Position numbers and translations under genes: made by a program
Part shown: positions 56,982 through 64,000 of the stretch, in pieces
How positions within the stretch are numbered: position 1 is the stretch's first letter
Layout: every line of letters starts with the position of its first letter
Assembly: GCA_033220425.1 (NCBI GenBank)
Contig: CM065646.1
Coordinates: 1,433,501 to 1,497,500 of the forward strand
Origin: Lepraria neglecta
Lineage: Eukaryota > Ascomycota > Lecanoromycetes > Lecanorales > Stereocaulaceae
Direction: 5' to 3'
DNA: 64,000 nucleotides
Notes under the pieces: generated by a model
Told to the model about the DNA's origin: nothing
Database searches by the model: none
What the model saw: the letters and a program-made list of their open reading frames with translations, nothing else

Positions 56982-57798
56982 ATGATCTCAATGACACTCC
57001 CTCTGCTGGGTCTGGCCGCTCTAGGCGCAGCCCAGTCTTCAATAGTATCTCTATTCCTCCCAATGGCAGACGCACAAAGCCTTGTTGCATCGATAGCTGG
57101 CTCGGTAAGCAGTGCTCCTCTACACTCATGCGTTGCTCTGTACTAATGAGAATTTCCAGGACTCCACAGCAACTACCTACGTCGTAGCCTGCGCCAACTC
57201 AGCAGCAGCAACATCCGCCGCCGTATCCGCAGTCGGAACCGCCGTCCCATCTGGCATCGACAACCTCGACCCCAACAGTTTCGACAATTCCGACTGCGGT
57301 TTCCCCTCTGCCTTCACAGTCGTTGAAGGTCCCTCAACAGTCCACTACTCCTTCGGCGTCGAATCAATCGCCTTCGAGTCCATCAACTGCGCCCTCTCTG
57401 GCACGACTTATGCCGTATGTACCGCGACCGCCTCTGCCGACACCTCCGCGACAGCTGCGGCTGCTTCGGTCACCGATGTGGCGTTGAACTCGAACGAGGT
57501 GAACAGCGTTATGGCCACCACGACATTGACGGGCAGTGATGCTGCGAATGGGTATTTGCCTGTTGTGGTGACTGCGGGGGCGGCGAACGCGAAGCCTGCG
57601 TCGGGTGTGAGCGCGGCGACAACTGGGTCTGCAACAGCTAAGAGCACGGGGACTGCGACGAGCAAGGGATCGACTTCGTTGACGTCGTCTGTTGGTGCTA
57701 CATCCCAGACTAGCAACGCCGCTGTGGGTGGGGCACCAGTGGTAGGAGCAGGGATATTGGGCGCGTTCGGTTTTGCTGTTGCCGGAGCTCTGTTGTAG
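56982..57798 (+). CDS. GPI-anchored, Ser/Thr/Ala-rich surface protein
   Basis: Exons 56982-57104 and 57160-57798 give 253 residues. The N-terminus MISMTLPLLGLAALGAAQSS is a signal peptide. The mature part has four cysteines (VVACANS, NSDCGFPS, INCALSG, AVCTATA) in a beta-rich region. An Ala/Ser/Thr-rich stalk (STGTATSKGSTSLTSSVGAT) follows, and the protein ends with a GPI-type hydrophobic tail (GAPVVGAGILGAFGFAVAGA). This plan is typical of fungal cell-wall proteins of unknown function. ATG 56982 gives the signal peptide directly. Confidence 0.78.
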
Positions 57799-58401
57799 GG
57801 CACTAGGTCAGCTTGAAAAGGGCACGATGGCGGAGAGAGGTGGAGAGTGAAGCATTTGCATAGCGTCGGCGGCTCTTGTACATCAGCAAGGCATTGTCAA
57901 GGAGCTCTTGTATTGTAGCATAAGGTAGGCAGGAAGTCTGAATATTGGTGCTAGATGATCGTGCATCCTTCAGCGGCTGGCTTGCGCCCCAGAAGCTTGG
58001 CACGCCATCAATGGAAGACCTGCATTGCCAACTTCCGAGACCTGCAGCACTAACGATGAATATGGGCTGCAGTCGGGCACGCTGCGTATCACATTGACTG
58101 TTGCCCAATGGTATTGGCTCGGTGAAGGAACAAAGTCCTTCCATTGTGGCCAAGCTGTTGTGCCTGACGCATGTTGGTGACGAAAACTGAGACAAACACC
58201 AACGCCTTGTGTCACCAAACCTCAAACGGCTAGTGTGCGCGCCTAAAGCTTAGCGCGAAAACGAGCTGTAGATGTCAATTCTTTGAGATATCTTTCAATC
58301 TATACCTATTCAATCAGCAAAGTAATCAATATACTGTTGAGTATTTACCGGGGGCTGACGCAAAGTGAGAAGCTAATAGTGATGGCGTCAGCCCAACTCA
58401 C
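57799..58401. other. Intergenic, no gene seen
   Basis: No supported feature lies between the GPI-type gene and the methyltransferase relic. Confidence 0.4.
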
Positions 58402-59319
58402 TTGAAATCTTTCGGCTCCTCACCCGTCACGGATTCACCACAACTCTCTCATCACCTTCAATGTCTGAAAGGTTTGTCCAACACCTTCTACCCTCACTAT
58501 GAGACAGGAACAGCTACTTACAAAAGCGTCAACAGTTTCAAGAAGGAGATCTCAAGGCTTGGACTGAGGCTAGCTCCACCTCTCGCCTCAAACTCTGTGG
58601 TCCTCGACAATGCATGCATCCCAGGCTTTGTCACTGGGGAGATAGAGTCACTCTTGTCGGCCGGTGCGAGGTCAAAGATCCACGCCGTAGACTTCGCACC
58701 GGCCATGATCACGACGCTGAAACCAAAAGCTGAGGCTGAAGGCTGACTGGTGTTGAAGCGGCTGTCACAGACGCACGTACGCACATCTGGGTTTTTGCTT
58801 TGGCACCTGCTGCGGGAACAACGCTGACTGTCAAACCCCTTGCAGAAGAGCTCTCATTCTCCATCGACCCCCACGCATTCCATCACAAAATTCGGCCTCT
58901 TCTTTTCCCCGCAGCCTGAGAAAGAATTACAAGAGATCTTTCCGCACCCTATCGCCTGGTTGTGTAGCACTCGTGACCTCCTGAGCTATCCCCGGCTGGC
59001 TCGCACTGCTTCAAAGTAGTTCAGCGTGACGTCGGACCCGGCCCCTCGCCCTGGGAAGGTCCGTTTGGAGAGTGGATGAAAAAGGACGGCAAGTTGAGGG
59101 AGGTGATGATCAAGGGTGGTTTTGAGGCCGAGAAGGTTACGATAGAGGAGATTACGACGTGGCTGAAGGGTGATGAAAGGAATAGGTATTTAGAGACATT
59201 GAAGTCGGTTTGGAGTGGGATGATCACCCAGGAGTGGGCTAAAGCGGAAGGAAGACTTTGCGAAGAGGATTGAGATCTTGAATGGGGAGCTGAGGGAGCG
59301 TGGTGTGGGGGCTGAATAG
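58402..59319 (+). pseudogene. SAM-dependent methyltransferase relic (UbiE/LaeA-like)
   Basis: The first frame reads ISRLGLRLAPPLASNSVVLD and SKIHAVDFAPAMITTLKPKA (SAM-binding strand and acidic loop; the usual glycine-rich motif is degraded to NACIPGFVTGEI). It stops at 58744, then continues in the same or shifted frames with VEAAVTDART. Near 59030 it resumes with GPSPWEGPFGEWMKKDGKLR and EVMIKGGFEAEKVTIEEITT, ending AKRIEILNGELRERGVGAE at 59317. The downstream half fits the W-x-x-x-L..AGF..V pattern of the family. At least two frame changes and several stops make it a relic of an enzyme about 270 residues long. Confidence 0.55.
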
Positions 59320-59873
59320 GTGACTTGAGTCGCGGTTGCCGGAAGGTGAATGCAAGACCTCGAATCTATGTTCTGGGAAGGCGCGGGTTGGCTCCCCCTG
59401 CTATTCCTCAACTCGTGGCAAGCAACCCTCACAACTCAACATCTTCTCGTACAACATCCTTCAACTTGGTGGCATCGATTGGCAGCATTCCCATCTAGTG
59501 GTGTAATCCGTGGGCTTTTAGCTATTGAAATCACTAGTATAAGGTAAGTGAGAGTGGAGTCAGGATGCTGAAGCAAGGTGACGCTGACTTTCGTAGCATC
59601 ACAATAGCCCATATCCTCCAAGAAAGCCAACCTCTACGTCGTCACCAGCACTCAGGTGCAACCTCTATCTTCAAGACAGCATACACAGCAACCGACAGCT
59701 GCCACCTTTTGGCCTGGTCCAAAACCACTCAAATGGTCGAGGCATAAACGGTTTCCTTTCGCCAAGCTTCCAATAAACTCAAAGCTCCACAGGTGAGTTC
59801 ATTTGAGCATGTTACTTTCGCATAAAAGCAGAGCGAGCCCTTCGAATTCCTTTTTCTTCTTGTTCCCCACGCC
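59320..59873. other. Intergenic, no gene seen
   Basis: An ATAAAAGCAGAG stretch at 59821 may serve the next gene. Confidence 0.4.
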
Positions 59874-60510
59874 ATGACGAAGAATCGAGTTCTGACAATG
59901 GCCCCTGGCCCTACGCACAGATTAACGACTCTGATTATGCCTTCAGCGTTATGGATACCGGCCCTCCAGCTCATTTTGATATCTACGGTATCCGGCCTGA
60001 TCAAAGTCTACCGAGGAGATGAGAATATCCTATTACAGGAATTCACACATGCGCTTGATTCCGCCTTCGCTTCCACTGCTATAACCTTGTCAATCGCGGT
60101 GTGCACATTCGCAGGGTTCGAAGAATGGCCGAGACCACAAATCAATACCGAAGGGACCCCTTCCAACGCCATCGAGACAATCTCACGCGGCCCTCCTCCG
60201 CCCCCTCCGGCAGGGCCACGGCCTCTTGACTTCGATCACAGAAAGGCGTTGGTCGCAGCTTGGGTTTCGGTTATACAGGCATGGGTTCAAATCGCTTTTC
60301 AAGTTCTGAATGCCTACCATACGGGTCGAACTTCCAGATAGGTGCGCATGCTTGTGTTCGAGAAGAAGGAAAGGGAGGGAAAACTGGATGCTAGGCTCCT
60401 TGGGGATCATGGCGTGGTCAAGAGATGGAAGGACTTCCAAATGCCGATGAAGTTGAGACTTTTTGCTGAGAAGGTCTATGGTACCAGGGTTTACCCACCA
60501 TGGGACACTT
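59874..60510 (+). pseudogene. Small membrane protein gene, interrupted
   Basis: ATG 59874 opens 155 codons with hydrophobic segments (LWIPALQLILISTVSGLI, AFASTAITLSIAVCTFAGFE, LVAAWVSVIQAWVQIAFQVL) and a PPPPPPA linker. A TAG at 60339 stops it, but the same frame continues with MLVFEKKEREGKLDARLLGD and VVKRWKDFQMPMKLRLFAEK until a second TAG near 60513. The second part is charged and protein-like, so the first stop is probably a recent nonsense change (Gln to TAG). If not, the gene is a genuine 155-residue membrane protein. Function is unknown. Confidence 0.4.
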
Positions 60511-61021
60511 TGTAGTAGTGCCAGATTGTGAGAGACGGGCTAATTTCCAGGGATGGATCACCACAGCTATGGATATTAGATGGGGTTTACAGCCGCTGAA
60601 ACATAGAAGGAAGGGGGAAGATAGCCAGGCACTTGTCTGCCACCAGGCAAGGACTCATCATCATGGCCTTGTACTACCCTGTCAAGGACAATAGCAGAGA
60701 CCGAAGCTGTTATTGCTAGCGAACAGCATGTAACTATTTCCAAAACGACAGTCTCAATCTTCATCAAATCCACAAAGCAAGCTGTCCAACAAGAGGCAGA
60801 CCCATACAATAAAGCATTTAAAATCGAAGTCGAAGACTTTGCTCACTTGAAAGAATCTCATTGTCGCTATGCTCCAATAGCTATAACAAAGTGCACCAAG
60901 ACCAAATTCCCGCTCTTCCATGCTGTCAATGTACAAGCCTCCAGTCTCTTCCCACCTGAACTACCACCCACCCACTCCACCATTCTGCTCCCCGACCCTT
61001 CTCCCTCCCTTCACCTCCACC
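60511..61021. other. Possible decayed coding patch, then 3' flank of GH26
   Basis: A frame at about 60680-60950 (AETEAVIASEQHVTISKTTV, KAFKIEVEDFAHLKESHCRY) looks protein-like but has no start or clear end. Nothing else is supported. Confidence 0.3.
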
Positions 61022-62230
61022 CTACCCCAACACCTGACTCGCCAGATCACTACTCCCCATCACAACCCTGAAATCCCCCTCACTAGGCTTATCATACTCA
61101 AACCAACTAAACCCCTCATAAAGCGGGCATCTCTCCCTCGCCTGGGCGCCACTAACCTGTCCAAGCCAATATATCTTCTCGCTATCACTGCCTCCATCAA
61201 ACCACCCCGTCTCTCCTAGCACAAACGGAAGATTATTGGGTGCGGCGTAGGTATCGTAGAACTCCCCAAACGCGTCAGCGAAGGAGGTGGATGTGCTTTT
61301 TGCGTAGACGTCTAAGCCGACGATATCGACGTATTCAGTGCCGGGGAACCAGGAGCCGCCGATGGAGGTGATCGTATCTGGGGGGACAGGGGAGTTTGGG
61401 GACCTATGAGGGTTTTGGGGTCAGAGTCTGCGTTTTGGGTCTATCGTTGGGGTGGCAGGCAGTTTTGGGACGCATGGATGAGGCAAGAACCCCAATAATT
61501 GCTCTCGGAATGTGGTCTACCCACTCAAATCGTGGTGCGATTCGGGGAGTGCTCGGAAAATTACATACCAGAACATCTTGACCTTCTCACGATCAACAGC
61601 CGTAGCTATATTCTTCCACAACGTCTTAAAATCATCCGTGCTTCCAATATACGGCGTATCCGTATTCTGGGTATTAGTATCAATATACCAATTCATCTCA
61701 TGCGCAAACCTCAACCAAACGACTTGATTCCCCGCCTCAAGAATCTTCTCCATAGACGCGACAATATTCTGCACGTCGACTTGATTAAACGGGATATACG
61801 GCTGCAGCGAAATCGTGAAGACGGTACCAGCCTCAGCGGCAGCGGATGCCGAGCCAGCTATTTGGTCGTCGCCGTAGTCGGTGGCGGAGCGGATTTGAGC
61901 GTAGTCGCCGTATGTGCACGCGGTGGTGCCTGGTGCGACTTTGTTTTGGAGGAAGGTGATGTTGACGCCGTCGGGGAGCCAGCCGACGGGGACACCATTT
62001 GACTTGAAGCAATTGGCGGGCACGCTGACACCGTTGGATAGGGTGGCGGAGGGAGGGTTGGCTGTGTTTGGTGAGATGCTTGGAGAGGCAGTTTCGGAGG
62101 TCTCTGTAGAAGTGACCACAAGTTCTACGGTTGAGATGTGTTGGTTTGAGGATTCATGACCTCCATAGCGTGGCGAGGCTACAACGTTCGCTACCAAAGA
62201 GGAAAGAAAAACCTCAAAAATGACTCTCAT
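61022..62230 (-). CDS. GH26-like endo-beta-1,4-mannanase, secreted
   Basis: Exons 62230-61569 and 61403-61022 give 347 residues; the 165-base intron joins in phase through Trp (KMFW-SPNSP). The N-terminus MRVIFEVFLSSLVANVVAS is a signal peptide, followed by a Ser/Thr/Pro linker of about 40 residues. The catalytic barrel shows VVWLRFAHEMNWY with the acid/base Glu178, EYVDIVGLDVYA, and LPFVLGETGWFDG with the nucleophile Glu285, the GH26 pattern. The product should cut mannan or related beta-glycans outside the cell. The C-terminus EGFSWFEYDKPSEGDFRVVM completes the last barrel strand. With GH12 at 4 kb it is the second plant-wall-type hydrolase in the window. Confidence 0.85.
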
Positions 62231-63110
62231 AGTGAAATATGTTGAAAAAGGAGTTCAGCTGATATTAGGCAAGGCTAAAGAATATCAGGCCGAATTGGCT
62301 AAAAGAAAGTGGGCGAAACTCGGGAATTTGACAGCCATGGGGAATGAAATCCCTCAGAATACGGCAAAGCGATCTTATAAAACGAATAGCATTGGCACAT
62401 GCAGATGCATGACATCGAGTTTACATCTTTCCTTGGGTCGCTAAGCCTCAACAATCTTGACGAACGGAGAGTGTGCGAAACTGTGAAATGAGTGCTTATT
62501 CATCACACGAGACGTGAAACCATGATATTGTGGGGCAGAAGGACGCAAAATGGATCTCCGCGGCAGAGGAAGATGTAAAAGCTGGAATGAAACAAGGCAG
62601 TGTCTGCAATTTTGAAACAAAATGACGCGCTCCCATGGCGTGGCATCCTTCGTAAAGGCCCAAAGCCCAGGAAGAAAGCCGTACCACAGGCAGGACACCA
62701 GCCAATATCCTCAAAAAGGCAAGGGAGTAACTCTGTGGGTAATGTTGCAAACTTGCTGACTGCATTGAGCGGAAATGAGTGCGTCCTTGGGGTCCGGGTT
62801 TCAGCTCAGCTTTGCCACAGAGAAGACGCCGGAAACCACACTGCCAAGCCTCACACCTTGACCACCCCGTTGCAGCCAATGAAGCAGGCTGAATCTTCTA
62901 ATGAAATTAAAGTCGCGATGCGTTCCTCAAGATGAAAATTGCTCGGAATGGATAGCAAGACGTCAGCCGGGTTACTGGTCAACCAGTGTTTGGGTTCCGG
63001 GTAGACCTGCCCACTTGTTCCGCTCGAAGTATTCTCTTTCCATTCAAAGATATTGATCTCCGGCTGGTCTATCGGAGGTGCTGCAGTATTGCAGTATCAG
63101 GCCACAGATC
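62231..63110. other. Intergenic, no gene seen
   Basis: This is the promoter side of the GH26-like gene and the 3' flank of the ankyrin relic. No feature recognised. Confidence 0.4.
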
Positions 63111-64000
63111 TCAAAAGATCAAGACTTGGTGAAGTCTTAGTGGAGGCCTGCGTTGCGCTACTCCTACACTGTCACTCGCTGCATTTTCTCTTCCCGCTCA
63201 TTTGTTTCCTTAATGTTTTCCGTTTTTAGAGCCGCACTCTTCTTCACAAGCGCCCTTCGTATCTTCACAGTTCTCTGAGGCCCGTCCTTATCGTACCTCT
63301 TTGCCCCCTCGGCAGGCGTTTCCCAAGCTCATTTCGAGCCTCTGGATCGGCGCCATGATTCAACAACCATACTCTCGCCTCTTCATTGCCCCACTTAGCC
63401 GCAGAATGCTCTGCCCCGCCTCGGATGGACCCATGAAGTCCAGTGCCAGGGCATTGATGTCGGCGCCATGGTCGAGCAGGCACTCCATCACTATGATACG
63501 GTCCGATGCGTCTCCTTGTGCAGCGGCGTTGAGTGCACGACTGCCTGGACCGACTGGTGCACCGTTGGAGAGCAGCAGTTTGACGGTCTCGAGTGGGGTG
63601 TACAGAGCGGCTCTTTCGATATCGTAAATGCTGTAAGCATTGGGGATTGTGGGGTCCGCACCATGAGAGAGGAAGAAGCAAACGATATCTAGGTCGGAGA
63701 GATGAGACCCGGGTGTGTTATTGTCAATTTTCCAGCCGTGCTTCATAAGGATCTGGAAGATCTCTGGGGAAGTAGCTATATGAGTAGTGCGCTCGCTGAT
63801 GGTTCCACCTTGGGAAAACAGATATTGCAGAATTGCTGGTTTACCATCTTCCTCAGCAGCTCCAGGGACCAGGTAGTCGATGTCTTTCTGGGTTGGACTA
63901 GGTAATGATGCGTCCGAGCGCTACTCTTCAAGAGCAAATTCCACTTTACTCAGAGTACTGGCTTTAATGGCGACGTGCAGCGCTGCTTCGTAGAAACACT
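63110..64000 (-). pseudogene. Ankyrin-repeat gene, broken and running off the window
   Basis: On the - strand the frame reads AALHVAIKASTLSKVEFALE, then a TAG, then KPAILQYLFSQGGTI, IVCFFLSHGADPTIPNAYSI, LETVKLLLSNGAPVGPGSRA, RIIVMECLLDHGADINALAL. After a one-base shift near 63440 it reads AEHSAAKWGNEEARVWLLNH with GADPEARNELGK, and after another shift a C-terminal TPAEGAKRYDKDGPQRTVKI. These are classic ankyrin units (HGADI/P motifs). Ankyrin arrays bind partner proteins; many fungal copies are orphaned. The upstream part lies beyond the window. Confidence 0.5.

Overview
The window looks like the nuclear genome of a filamentous ascomycete (Pezizomycotina). Genes are split by introns of about 45-115 bases with GT..AG ends. 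The gene set includes fungal secreted glycoside hydrolases (GH12, GH26-like, GH25-like), GPI-type wall proteins, HET-domain and F-box genes, a fungal 2OG oxygenase and a LaeA/UbiE-like methyltransferase relic. The class cannot be fixed from sequence alone. No rRNA, tRNA or CRISPR array was seen.

Layout. 0-8 kb: end of a TPR gene, a 2OG-Fe(II) oxygenase, a Cys-rich secreted protein, a GH12 endoglucanase and a secondary-metabolism-type methyltransferase. 8-24.7 kb: an accessory stretch made mostly of decayed genes (modular GH25-like protein, 2EXR/F-box-like gene, alpha/beta hydrolase, conserved hypothetical, TPR protein), with one intact vacuolar Ca2+/H+ exchanger and one intact F-box gene. It also holds a 571-bp hAT-type MITE with 8-bp target duplication and an older relative. 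24.8-28.3 kb: a Pro-rich GPI-type protein and an MFS phosphate-type transporter. 28.3-36 kb: mostly non-coding or decayed, with one small conserved gene. 36-46 kb: a compact core block on the + strand (secreted protein, CorA-like Mg2+ transporter, SH3BGR-like protein, LSM2, PSO2/SNM1). 46-54 kb: a second accessory stretch with a Cys-rich secreted-peptide relic, a young 1.2-kb LTR miniature element built around two minisatellites, a HET-domain relic split by a solo LTR of the same family, and a 635-bp terminal-inverted-repeat element. 54-64 kb: a membrane protein, a GPI-type protein, a methyltransferase relic, a membrane-protein relic, a GH26-like mannanase and an ankyrin relic running off the end.

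Two themes stand out. Many decayed host genes are closed by stops that a single C-to-T or G-to-A change would make from Gln, Arg or Trp codons, the pattern expected of repeat-induced point mutation (RIP). The decayed genes cluster with repeats, while the 37-46 kb housekeeping block is free of both. The miniature LTR element has paired 143-bp TG..CA repeats, a 5-bp target duplication, a primer site matching the initiator-Met tRNA anticodon arm, a purine tract and no coding need; it is the most distinctive object in the window.
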